A stretch of DNA of 64,000 nucleotides from Polymorphobacter_B sp038225475 (lineage in GTDB: Bacteria > Pseudomonadota > Alphaproteobacteria > Sphingomonadales > Sphingomonadaceae), in contig JBBRRA010000005.1 in NCBI GenBank assembly GCA_038225475.1, positions 177,827 through 241,826 on the forward strand, given 5' to 3'. Position numbers and translations under genes: made by a program. This document shows, in pieces, positions 8,041 to 16,226 of the stretch (position 1 is its first letter; each line of letters begins with the position of its first letter). The notes below the pieces were generated by a model, which did not search any database, was not told the DNA's origin, and saw only the letters and a program-made list of their open reading frames with translations.

Positions 8041-9422
8041 TCTACAGGAGCAGGGATCGGCGGCCGACCAAGCAGCCGTCGTCCCCAGCTGTTTGCCTGG
8101 CGACCGGCGGGATTGCCGATAACCGCAAGCACGGGGACCTTCGATGCATAGGCAAGATCCTCACTGCTGCGGACGCGGCGTGATAACAACTCAACAGTAA
8201 CTGCCGCCAGCAGGCCAAGCACGAGCCCGCCACCAAGTGCCAATGCAGCGATCAACGGCATGTTCGGAAATGACGGCTTTGGGCTAGCGATCGCCTCGCC
8301 AAGCACCACCAAGCCGGTTTCAGAGACGCTGGCCTGTAGCCGCAGATCAGCTGCACGCTCGGCCGCTTTTTCATACTGCTGGCGCCGCAAATCGACCTCG
8401 CGCTGCAGCTGCGCGAGCTGGTCAAGCTGCGGCTTCATCGCGAGTACCTTGGTGCGCTGCGCAGCATATTCCGATTCTAGTTGTCCGACGCTGGCGCGTG
8501 ACGACGCCGACGACGCGCTGCCAACCGATCGTGCGGCGCTCGTCTCCTTGACAAGTTGCTGCGCAAGCAGACCACGACGCTGCACCAACCCAATGTAGGT
8601 CGGGTTTGAAGGGCCGAGCTTTTCAGCCGCCTGTGCAATAGCATCGTCCATCGCGTTAAGCTGCGAGCGCAGCTGCTCGACCTGCGGCGAAGTCATTGCG
8701 GTCTGCGCCACGCTCGCCTCGACGCTACCCGACGACCCGCGGGCCATCATCAAAGCATTTTGCAGTCCATCGAGCTTGGCGGTCTCAGCATCGCCGCCGC
8801 CCGGGACCATAATGATATTCTTGTCTTTTTCGAATGCGGATGCGGCCGCTTCGGCAGCAGCGAGTGCACGCTGCGCTTTGGACGCCTGATCCAGATACCA
8901 ATCGGCGGTGCGCCCGGCGGCGTCCGTACGAAACCGCAGACTCGCATCGATATAGGCATCGCGGAGTGCAGTTACAGCGCGCTTGGCTACCTGCGGGTCT
9001 TCGGCGGTATAAGTGATTTCAAGGATATTGCTGCCCTCGAGCAGTTCGGCCTTGGTATGATCGATGACACGCTTGACGAGCCAACGGCGAAGGTCTTCCT
9101 CCCCGCTTGAATTATGCTCGAACTTGCGCAGCAGGTCGGGATCCTTTTCCATCCCCAAGCGATCGACGACATCGCCTGCGACGCGGTAGTCGGTGATCAG
9201 CTCGATCTGCGTCAGCGTATAGCTGCGCTCAAATTGCGATGCGATGACCGCGCCGGTAACGGGATCGGGCTTGATCACGTCGAAAATGACCCGCGCGCGG
9301 GCCGGGTATTGCGCCGGCAATATCTTGGCCACGATAAGTGCCACAGCAAAGACGCTGATCATCGTTGCGATGATGATCATACGCCGCGCCATCAGCACGC
9401 GCAGAAATTGTGCGAGGCTCAT
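8022..9422 (-). CDS. Wzz/GumC-like EPS chain-length determinant (EpsF type)
   Basis: A 466-aa polysaccharide co-polymerase anchored in the inner membrane by two helices. It is expected to set polymer length and link the synthase to the Wza-like channel. An N-terminal membrane helix (IIIATMISVFAVALIVAKIL) is followed by a periplasmic domain with long coiled-coil stretches (AQRALAAAEAAASAFEKDK; LDQLAQLQREVDLRRQQYEKA). A proline-containing C-terminal helix (LIAALALGGGLVLGLLAAV) is followed by a short cytoplasmic tail. The kinase domain is separate, encoded by the next, overlapping gene, as in other proteobacterial eps loci. Confidence 0.87.
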   Translation of the reverse strand: MSLAQFLRVLMARRMIIIATMISVFAVALIVAKILPAQYPARARVIFDVIKPDPVTGAVIASQFERSYTLTQIELITDYRVAGDVVDRLGMEKDPDLLRKFEHNSSGEEDLRRWLVKRVIDHTKAELLEGSNILEITYTAEDPQVAKRAVTALRDAYIDASLRFRTDAAGRTADWYLDQASKAQRALAAAEAAASAFEKDKNIIMVPGGGDAETAKLDGLQNALMMARGSSGSVEASVAQTAMTSPQVEQLRSQLNAMDDAIAQAAEKLGPSNPTYIGLVQRRGLLAQQLVKETSAARSVGSASSASSRASVGQLESEYAAQRTKVLAMKPQLDQLAQLQREVDLRRQQYEKAAERAADLRLQASVSETGLVVLGEAIASPKPSFPNMPLIAALALGGGLVLGLLAAVTVELLSRRVRSSEDLAYASKVPVLAVIGNPAGRQANSWGRRLLGRPPIPAPVEWQAAQ

Positions 9423-9456
9423 TGGTCAAGCCACTCCGTCGAAACGCCAGCCGAAC

Positions 9457-10263
9457 TCAAAACAGTCGTTCCTTTACAATCAGAACGTCGTTGCGCTTGA
9501 TCAATTGATCGAGCTCGGCATCGCTATCCTTTACGCCCGGCCGGTGCAATGTCACCTTGCGGTCGGAGCCCGCCGCAGTCACGCCGCCCGACAATGCCAA
9601 GGCCTGCCGCAGCGTCATTTCGCGGAGCACTGGGTAAGTCCCGGGCTTGTTGACCTGACCGTAGATGTAAAACGTGTCAGCATCAGGCACGAAAAGTGTG
9701 TCACCGGGCTCGAGGATCGGATCCTTGTCCGGTGCGCCACGTACAAGCGCCTCGGTGTCAAGCTGGACTTCCTTGAAGTCGCTGCCGCGCCGCAGATATA
9801 CATAGTTCGCACCAGCGTCCTTGATCCAGCCTGCCTTGAGCAGCATCTCAAGCGCGCGATAGGTCTTGTCGAGCGGATAAACGCCCGGGGTCGTCACTTT
9901 GCCGGCGACATTGACAGTCTTGCTGACATAACCGCCGATTTCGATATTGACGACGGGGTTCTTGAAGAAGCCGCCGGCGACAAATTTCTTCGTGATCGTG
10001 TCGGCAAGCTGGACCGTCGTCGCGCCGGCCGCCTGGATCACACCGATCAGCGGCATTACGACGGTGCCGTCAGGCTTGATCCGGGTGGTGATCCCGGCGT
10101 CCGGCTGTCCGTAGACTTGAATCTGAATCGTATCGTTCGCGCCCAACACATAACCGTGATCGGCAGGCTCAACTGCCAATGCAGGAACGCACACGGCGGC
10201 GGAAACAATCGTCAGCGCCACGATTAAAAGCGTGCGGATCCGGAGCATGAGTGAAATCACCAT
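9457..10263 (-). CDS. Wza-like polysaccharide export protein (SLBB domains, EpsE type)
   Basis: A 268-aa periplasmic/outer-membrane polysaccharide export protein. After a cleavable signal peptide (LLIVALTIVSAAVCVPALA) comes the Poly_export block (GYVLGANDTIQIQVYGQPD, TTRIKPDGTVVMPLIGVI), then two soluble ligand-binding beta-grasp (SLBB) domains. The second begins near FYIYGQVNKPGTYPVLREM. There is no lipobox cysteine at the cleavage site, unlike classical Wza. A GAGG ribosome site sits about 8 nt before the ATG at 10263. It lies between the barrel gene and the chain-length gene on the same strand, with gaps of 18 and 34 nt. Confidence 0.87.
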   Translation of the reverse strand: MVISLMLRIRTLLIVALTIVSAAVCVPALAVEPADHGYVLGANDTIQIQVYGQPDAGITTRIKPDGTVVMPLIGVIQAAGATTVQLADTITKKFVAGGFFKNPVVNIEIGGYVSKTVNVAGKVTTPGVYPLDKTYRALEMLLKAGWIKDAGANYVYLRRGSDFKEVQLDTEALVRGAPDKDPILEPGDTLFVPDADTFYIYGQVNKPGTYPVLREMTLRQALALSGGVTAAGSDRKVTLHRPGVKDSDAELDQLIKRNDVLIVKERLF

Positions 10264-10281
10264 AGCTATCGCCCTCGTATA

Positions 10282-11685
10282 TCAGAACTTTGCGCGCAGA
10301 CCGACCGTCGCCGACGTGCTGTCGAAATTATATTGGTTCGGGTTTGATCGACGCCCCTGCTGCGCAACAATCAAATTGATGCTGTAGCGTCGCGTCGGCG
10401 TATAGGTGGCCTGCGCATAGACCCGGTGCAGCGTGTCGTGGATCAGTGGCACCGGATTGGCCGCCGACGAGAACGCGCCGCGATAGTCGCGCGTGCTGAT
10501 CGAGCCACCCAAGCCAGCGTTTATGCGTGGCGACAGTGTATAGGTGATGTCGAGCGCGTAGTTGCTGTCGATCGTATACAGTGCGCCAACGTTGGCACTC
10601 GCGGTTACATTTCGCGTTGCACTCAGCGTGCTGTTGAGCCGGATACCCGGATGATACCCGAGGCTGACGTCGAAGCCCGGGCCCGAATAGCCTGCGTTGG
10701 TTCGCACGCCATTGATATCGAAGAACGCCAGCTTGGGCTCGGCTTTGACATACGAGACGCCGACGTTGGCATTGAGCAACGGACCAAAGTCGCGGCGATA
10801 TGCGACCTGACCGGAGTAAACACGGACACCGTCAGTTGCCGAGAATACCGGCGGGGCGCGGCCGGGATAGCTGACATCGGAATAGCTGCCGGTGACAGTG
10901 ATCGTGCCCAGCGCGCCGCTATTGTATCGGACATTGGCATTATAAACCGATGTGTTGGAATCGAAGAGGCTGAAGATCGCCGCGCCATTGCGCGTTTCGA
11001 TCCGCGTGAACCCACCGCCAAAGCCGATACCGTGTGCCGGGCCGCATCCGGCGTTGGCCTGAAACGTTGTGTCCTGCTGCTTGTTCGGAACGATCTGAAC
11101 AAGATCGAGCTGCGTGCCCTGACGTTCGCTATACTGCGCGAACAGCGACCCCTGGCAATTGGCCCCAGCGCGCAAATTGGCGCCGCCGCCGACATTGATA
11201 CGCGTTCGGTCGAAGTCGGTATTGCGCGCATAAATGTCGCGGCCGACGACGAACGTGCCGAATAGCTGCTGCCGCCCGAACGGCAACCCGGCGCGGAGCG
11301 TCGCCGACGGTGTGAAAACGAAATCTGCTTTGCTTCGGCCGATGGAATTGAACCCCGATCCGTCGCGCAAGATATTGCTGTCAAAAACCGAGTCGAGAGC
11401 GGCTTCGATGCTCCAGCCGCGTCCATCGATCGCGTTTTTTGCTTCGGTGCCAACGAATTCGCGAGATTGAAGTCCGGTCGAGCTTGGCAACGGCTCGGCA
11501 ATCACCGACGCCGACGTCACGCTGACGAGGGCAACAGTGAGACACACCGGCAGGAAACGTCGCAATCGAATCAAATCCGCCCCCGGTACAATAGGCACAA
11601 TGCGTCGCAGCCTGCGGCGCGGGTCAGCCGATAGCAGGCCGCGAAGCCACCGGCAACCAAAGAGCACCGCACAGTTTGTTATCAT
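10282..11685 (-). CDS. Outer-membrane beta-barrel protein of EPS locus (EpsL-like)
   Basis: About 467 aa, dominated by alternating hydrophobic/polar beta strands, ending in a phenylalanine-terminated strand (SATVGLRAKF) typical of outer-membrane barrels. Its position at the head of the export genes matches the EpsL-type barrels of exosortase-linked EPS loci, probable outer-membrane components of polymer export. The ATG at 11685 has a GGAA ribosome site but leaves about 35 residues before the signal-peptide-like segment (LIRLRRFLPVCLTVALVSV). A TTG at 11574 or GTG at 11598 would place that segment at the N-terminus, so the start is uncertain. It is divergent from the AAA ATPase gene. Confidence 0.78.
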   Translation of the reverse strand: MITNCAVLFGCRWLRGLLSADPRRRLRRIVPIVPGADLIRLRRFLPVCLTVALVSVTSASVIAEPLPSSTGLQSREFVGTEAKNAIDGRGWSIEAALDSVFDSNILRDGSGFNSIGRSKADFVFTPSATLRAGLPFGRQQLFGTFVVGRDIYARNTDFDRTRINVGGGANLRAGANCQGSLFAQYSERQGTQLDLVQIVPNKQQDTTFQANAGCGPAHGIGFGGGFTRIETRNGAAIFSLFDSNTSVYNANVRYNSGALGTITVTGSYSDVSYPGRAPPVFSATDGVRVYSGQVAYRRDFGPLLNANVGVSYVKAEPKLAFFDINGVRTNAGYSGPGFDVSLGYHPGIRLNSTLSATRNVTASANVGALYTIDSNYALDITYTLSPRINAGLGGSISTRDYRGAFSSAANPVPLIHDTLHRVYAQATYTPTRRYSINLIVAQQGRRSNPNQYNFDSTSATVGLRAKF

Positions 11686-11814
11686 GCGCTATTCCATTAC
11701 ATCCTTACGGTCGTTAAGCGCACCGGAATAAATATGTCTGCTGCAGCGCTGGCGGACGTTACGACGTAAGATAAGCGCGCCACCAAGTGCGCGGGGCATC
11801 GAGGAGACACTGCA

Positions 11815-13209
11815 ATGTCTATGCTGTTCAAGCGTTGGTCGCGTACCGCGCGCACCGATGATGCGGCGGAACCTCTTGCCACGGAGGATACGCCTGCACT
11901 GCCCCCCATCGGCGATGCTCCTTCACAACGTCGACCGGCGTTTCTCGATAGCCTGTGGCGTGGGGACACCGCGGCCGAACGCACAGACACGCTGCCGCGC
12001 TTCACGGCACTGGCATCAGACGATGTTGCGGGCTTCGGCGATGCGCCGACCGCGGCCCGCGCCATGCTCGCTTTGCGCGATGCGCTTGGCGCGTCGCAAC
12101 CGGTTATCGCTCGCGAACAATTTTCGGGGCGGCAGGATGCGCTCGCACAATTGATTCTGGCGATCGAGCAGCAACGCGTTCACGTCGTGATCTATGGTGA
12201 GCGCGGGATTGGCAAAACGAGCCTCGCGCACGTGTTCGCCGACACTGCACGGGAGGCGCGCTATCTGGTGCTATACGGCAGCTGCGGGACCGATGGTCGC
12301 TTCGACGATATTTTCCGCACGTTTGCGAGCAAGATTCCGATGCTTTATCACCGGAGCATCCTGCCGACGACCGCTGCAGTCGAGACGCAAAATCACTTCG
12401 ACAGCCTGCTGCCCGAGGGCACTTTCGGCCCGCGCGAAGTCAGCGACCTGTTCGCCGATGTGGTCGGTACCCGCGTAATCCTGATCCTCGACGAATATGA
12501 TCGCATCACCGATGCAAACTTCCGTCGCGATGTCGCCGAACTGATCAAGAACCTGTCGGACCGTGCCGCCCGCGTTCAACTGGTGCTCACCGGCGTGGCG
12601 TCCAACCTCGACGAGTTGATCGGTTTTGCGCCGTCGATCCGCCGTAATATCGTCGGACTGCCGATGCGGCCGCTCAATAAAAGCGAGGTCAAAGCTGTCC
12701 TCGGGCTAGGCGAGGAAGCCGCGGGACTGCATTTCAGCGACGAAGTTGTGACGATGATCGCCACGATGGCGTCTGGGTCGCCCTATCTGGTTCGGTTGCT
12801 GGGTCATCAGGCAGGGCTCGCCGCGATCAAGCAAAACCGCACGCAGATTGATGAAAGTCACGCGCGCACGGCGGTCGAAAATGTGCTGACCGACTGGAAC
12901 GCCACGCTCCCGCGGCGAGTCCAATCAATCCTTAGCCGACAGGATGCGCAGTCGCAGTGGCCGGTTCTCGTCGGCGCGGCGCAGGCTGGGATGCACTCCG
13001 ACGGCTGGTTCGGCGTCGAGGATGTCCATGCCGAGCTTGGCGACTCGATTTCAGTTGGCGAGATCGACAAGTCATTGCGCAAATTCGCGCATCCCGGCGA
13101 ACTCATCGAGGAGCATGACGTCGACGGTGAACACCGTTTTCGCTATCGCTACCCCGGCGTTGCGTCGCTGCTATTGATGTCTGCAGCCCTCGCCCGCCTA
13201 CCCGCTTGA
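11815..13209 (+). CDS. AAA ATPase of EPS/exosortase locus
   Basis: A 464-aa cytoplasmic P-loop protein. Walker A is IYGERGIGKTSLAHVF and Walker B is RVILILDEYDRITDA, followed by sensor-like LVLTGVASNLDELIG and a helical lid (LNKSEVKAVLGLGEEAAGLHF), as in Orc1/STAND-type AAA proteins. The C-terminal ~100 residues look like a winged-helix domain. The first ~100 residues are low-complexity and polar. The locus position recalls the ExeA-like ATPase found in many exosortase loci, but the sequence is of a different type. GGAG lies about 8 nt before the ATG. Its role in export or in sensing polymer is unknown. Confidence 0.75.
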   Translation: MSMLFKRWSRTARTDDAAEPLATEDTPALPPIGDAPSQRRPAFLDSLWRGDTAAERTDTLPRFTALASDDVAGFGDAPTAARAMLALRDALGASQPVIAREQFSGRQDALAQLILAIEQQRVHVVIYGERGIGKTSLAHVFADTAREARYLVLYGSCGTDGRFDDIFRTFASKIPMLYHRSILPTTAAVETQNHFDSLLPEGTFGPREVSDLFADVVGTRVILILDEYDRITDANFRRDVAELIKNLSDRAARVQLVLTGVASNLDELIGFAPSIRRNIVGLPMRPLNKSEVKAVLGLGEEAAGLHFSDEVVTMIATMASGSPYLVRLLGHQAGLAAIKQNRTQIDESHARTAVENVLTDWNATLPRRVQSILSRQDAQSQWPVLVGAAQAGMHSDGWFGVEDVHAELGDSISVGEIDKSLRKFAHPGELIEEHDVDGEHRFRYRYPGVASLLLMSAALARLPA

Positions 13210-13249
13210 TCATCTGCACGGCAGACCACCTGGCGGGGAGGCAGCCGAT

Positions 13250-14179
13250 ATGACACCGACCGAACTGCCGCGACCCCGTGTCAGCGTGATCATCCCGCAC
13301 CTCAATCAGGTGGAGGTCCTAGCCGGGTGCCTGACATCGGTGCTGGGCCAGAAGATCGATAGCGGCACGGTCGAGGTGATCGTCGTCGATAACGGGTCGA
13401 CGGTGTCGTTGGCCGATGTCCGCGCGGCGTTCCCGCAGGTAGTGTTCCTTGCCGAGCCGCAGCCCGGCCCGGGATTGGCCCGCAACCGCGGCGTCCTCGC
13501 GTCGCACGCGCCGGTGCTGGCATTCATCGATGCCGACTGTCGCGCCGAAGCCGGTTGGCTCGCAGCAGCGCTTGCCGGTGTCGAGCCCGATCCGGCACAT
13601 AATGTCGTTGGTGGCGACGTGCGGGTGCCGTTCGCCGATACAAACCACGTCAGCGCGATCGAGGCCTATGAAGCGGTGTTCTCGTATCGACAGCAGTTAC
13701 ATATCGAAACGCATCTCTATTCGGGCACCGGAAATCTAGCGACCGGCCGCGCGGTGTTCGATGCCGTCGGTCCATTCGGAGGGATCGATACAGCCGAGGA
13801 TATGGATTGGGGGTTGCGTGCACACGCGCTCGGGTATGTGACACGGTATATCCCCGATATGATTATTTATCATCCAGCGCGGCCCGATTTCGATGCGCTG
13901 GCGACAAAGTGGCGGCGACATATCCGACACGCATGGAACGACCATCGCAGCGCCAGCAGGTCGCGCGCGGCGTGGCTAGCGCGCGCTGCAGCAACACTTT
14001 TGTCGGCAGGCGTGCACACGTTCAAGATGCTTACATCGCGCCGTGTCCCGACGGCATCGGGACGGCTACGCGGTGTCTCGATGCTGTTGCAGACCCGCTG
14101 GTTTCGCGCCATCGAGATGGCTCGCGTCGCTTATGCGCCTGAAGAATCGGGCGCGTTGTTCTGGAATCGCGAAGCATGA
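13250..14179 (+). CDS. Family 2 glycosyltransferase
   Basis: A 309-aa GT-A-fold transferase that would add a sugar to the lipid-linked EPS repeat unit on the cytoplasmic face. Family-2 signatures are RVSVIIPHLNQVEVLAGCL at the N-terminus, EVIVVDNGST, the metal-binding DAD in VLAFIDADCRAEAGW, and the acceptor-site acidic pair in DTAEDMDWGLRAHALGY. A C-terminal hydrophobic/basic segment may associate with the membrane. The next glycosyltransferase starts within its stop (4-nt overlap), so the two are coupled. Sugar specificity cannot be read from the sequence. Confidence 0.85.
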   Translation: MTPTELPRPRVSVIIPHLNQVEVLAGCLTSVLGQKIDSGTVEVIVVDNGSTVSLADVRAAFPQVVFLAEPQPGPGLARNRGVLASHAPVLAFIDADCRAEAGWLAAALAGVEPDPAHNVVGGDVRVPFADTNHVSAIEAYEAVFSYRQQLHIETHLYSGTGNLATGRAVFDAVGPFGGIDTAEDMDWGLRAHALGYVTRYIPDMIIYHPARPDFDALATKWRRHIRHAWNDHRSASRSRAAWLARAAATLLSAGVHTFKMLTSRRVPTASGRLRGVSMLLQTRWFRAIEMARVAYAPEESGALFWNREA

Positions 14180-15198
14180 CATCGGCGCGGCTGGGCGTCG
14201 TGCTCGTCAATTGGAACCGGTGGAGCGACACGATCGAGTGCCTGGAATCGGTGCTGCGGAGCACAATTGCGCTGCGCGTCGCAGTCGTCGACAACGCCTC
14301 AAGCGACGGCTCGATCGAAAAGATTACGGCATGGGCAGCGGGAACGCTCGAGGCGCAGGCTGAAGATCCCCGGATGGCGCGCTTTTCGTCTCCCGTCGTC
14401 CCCAAACCTGTTGCGCTAACGATGCTCGACGCAGCCGCCGCGCGCTGCGTTGCTCCTGCAGTGCCCCCACTCGCGCTGATCGATGGCGGCGGTAATTTGG
14501 GATTTGCTGGCGGCAACAATCTGGGTATCGCCCATTTGCTTCAGGATCCGGCGATTACGCACATCTGGCTCCTCAACAATGATACAGTGATTGAGGCCGA
14601 TGCAGCGGCGGCATTGCTCACGCAGCTCGACACCGACACCGGTATAGGCATGTGCGGAACGGTGGTACGATATTATCACCGTCCCGATACCCTGCAGTGC
14701 CTCAATGGCAGCACCTTTAATCCGTGGACCGGCAATTCGCGCGGCATCGGTATGAACGGTGCTGCAGCGGCACCGTTCGATGCGGGGACAGTCGCGCGCG
14801 CCACCGACTATGTGCTCGGTGCAAGCTTGGCAGTTTCACGCCGTTTCATCACCACCGTTGGCTTGATGGAAGAACGCTATTTCCTGTATTATGAGGAGGT
14901 TGACTGGACTTATCGCAATCGCGGCCGCTTCTCCATAGGTTTTGCCCGGGGAGCCACGGTCTATCACAAGGAAGGCGGCTCGATCGGATCGAGTAGCGTC
15001 AAGGGCGGCCGCAGTGCGATGTCCGAATATTGGCTGATGCGCGCGCGCATGATGTTTGTTCGCCGCCATCTGCCGCTTTTGCTGCCAGTGCATTGGCTGC
15101 TTGCGATAGCGCAGATCAGCCGTCGACTGATGCGTCGGCAGCCTCGAAAAGCGCGTGTCATGCTACAGGCCTTGTTCGGCGGACACTTCCAGCCGTAA
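14176..15198 (+). CDS. Family 2 glycosyltransferase, rhamnosyltransferase-like
   Basis: A 340-aa GT2 enzyme. It opens with LGVVLVNWNRWSDTIECLES, has VVDNASSDGS, a nucleotide-binding HIWLLNNDTVIEADAAAAL, and a catalytic region RYFLYYEEVDWTYRNRGRF. The FLYYEEVD pattern followed by a conserved histidine-containing YHKEGGSIG is typical of WbbL-like rhamnosyl- and related transferases. A rhamnosyl function would fit the rmlACDB genes 1 kb downstream, but that is inference. It has about 60 extra residues between the first two blocks compared with the preceding transferase. It overlaps its upstream partner by 4 nt. Confidence 0.82.
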   Translation: MTSARLGVVLVNWNRWSDTIECLESVLRSTIALRVAVVDNASSDGSIEKITAWAAGTLEAQAEDPRMARFSSPVVPKPVALTMLDAAAARCVAPAVPPLALIDGGGNLGFAGGNNLGIAHLLQDPAITHIWLLNNDTVIEADAAAALLTQLDTDTGIGMCGTVVRYYHRPDTLQCLNGSTFNPWTGNSRGIGMNGAAAAPFDAGTVARATDYVLGASLAVSRRFITTVGLMEERYFLYYEEVDWTYRNRGRFSIGFARGATVYHKEGGSIGSSSVKGGRSAMSEYWLMRARMMFVRRHLPLLLPVHWLLAIAQISRRLMRRQPRKARVMLQALFGGHFQP

Positions 15199-15221
15199 AG
15201 AGACCGACCAGGGAGACGGAG

Positions 15222-16145
15222 ATGATGATGAACGCGCGAATTCCGGCACTGCTCGGCTTGTCGCTTCTGGCGCTTACAGCCGGTTGCGACAAGAAGGCCG
15301 CAAAGACTCCGACCGGCCAGGTTGTGGCCACCGTGAACGGCACCGATATTACCGTTCATGAACTGAATTCGGAACTGGCGCAGACGCAGGCGCCGCCTGA
15401 CACGCCGCGCAAAGTAGTCGAGTCGGTGGTACTGCAGCGCGTTGTTGAGCGGCGCATGCTCGCCGATGCCGCACGCGAACGCGGCCTCGACAAGAACCCG
15501 AACTTTCTCTTAACGCAGCGCCGTGTCGACGATGGATTGCTCGTGCAGGCGCTACAGGCATCGATCGCGCAAAAGGTTACTCAGCCGACGCGTGAAGCCG
15601 CGCAAAAATATATTGCCGCACACCCATCGCTGTTCGCCGACCGCAAGGTCTACACGATCGATCAGATTCAGTTTCTGCGGCCCAAGAATATCGCCCAACT
15701 CAACTTGGGACCGGCGAAGACGATGGGCGAGGTCGAAAGTGTCTTGCAGGGCGCGCACATCGAATTCCGTCGGCAGCCGACGACGGTCGATTCGCTTGCC
15801 GTCAATCCGCAGCTGGTTGCGGCAATCGACAAGATCCTCGCGCGCAATCCCGAGGAGGTCTTTATGTTCGCCGATCAGCCGCAGGGCGCCCCCGCCCCGG
15901 TGATGTTCGTTAACAAGGTCACCGAAACCAAGGTCGTGCCGTTTGCGGGCGAAAAGTCGATCAGCTTTGCGCAGCAGCTGCTGCAGCGTGAGCAGGTGCA
16001 GGAAAAACTTACCGCCGAGCTGAAAGCGATCCAGACGGCTGCCAAGCCCAAGATCGCCTATGCGGAGGGGTATTCGCCGCCCGCCACGCCGGCCTCTCCC
16101 ACGGGCGCGGCTCCGACCGCTGCTGCAACACCAGCTGCGAAATAA
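15222..16145 (+). CDS. epsD: EpsD-like peptidyl-prolyl isomerase lipoprotein
   Basis: A 307-aa SurA/PpiC-related protein of the EpsD family found in exosortase-type EPS loci. It starts at the first of three ATG codons behind GGGAGACGGAG. A lipoprotein signal ends with LTAGC. The SurA-like N-domain follows (VVATVNGTDITVHELNSEL), then a PPIase-like region (KVYTIDQIQFL onward) and an Ala/Pro/Thr-rich C-terminal tail. It probably helps fold or assemble periplasmic or outer-membrane parts of the EPS machinery. It sits 23 nt after the second glycosyltransferase and is followed by a strong hairpin, marking the end of this transcription unit. Confidence 0.82.
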   Translation: MMMNARIPALLGLSLLALTAGCDKKAAKTPTGQVVATVNGTDITVHELNSELAQTQAPPDTPRKVVESVVLQRVVERRMLADAARERGLDKNPNFLLTQRRVDDGLLVQALQASIAQKVTQPTREAAQKYIAAHPSLFADRKVYTIDQIQFLRPKNIAQLNLGPAKTMGEVESVLQGAHIEFRRQPTTVDSLAVNPQLVAAIDKILARNPEEVFMFADQPQGAPAPVMFVNKVTETKVVPFAGEKSISFAQQLLQREQVQEKLTAELKAIQTAAKPKIAYAEGYSPPATPASPTGAAPTAAATPAAK

Positions 16146-16153
16146 GCACGCGG

Positions 16154-16195
16154 CCCTTGCTCGGCACTGCTGACAACAGCGGTGCCGAGCAAGGG
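16154..16195 (+). terminator. 19-bp hairpin between epsD and rmlA
   Basis: The arms CCCTTGCTCGGCACTGCTG (16154-16172) and 16177-16195 pair over 19 bp with one wobble position around the loop ACAA. The hairpin follows the epsD stop by 8 nt. Only a weak T-run (CCTTTT, about 5 nt further on) comes after, so it may be a terminator, an attenuator, or an RNA-stabilising end. The ATG at 16182 lies inside the downstream arm, arguing against that codon as the rmlA start. Confidence 0.6.
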
Positions 16196-16226
16196 GCAAC
16201 TGCCTTTTCGAGACAAGGACACCGGC

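Noticed and set aside
16182..16226. ATG at 16182 as the rmlA start
   Set aside because: It lies inside the arm of a 19-bp hairpin and adds 15 residues absent from the family; the GTG at 16227 has a ribosome site.
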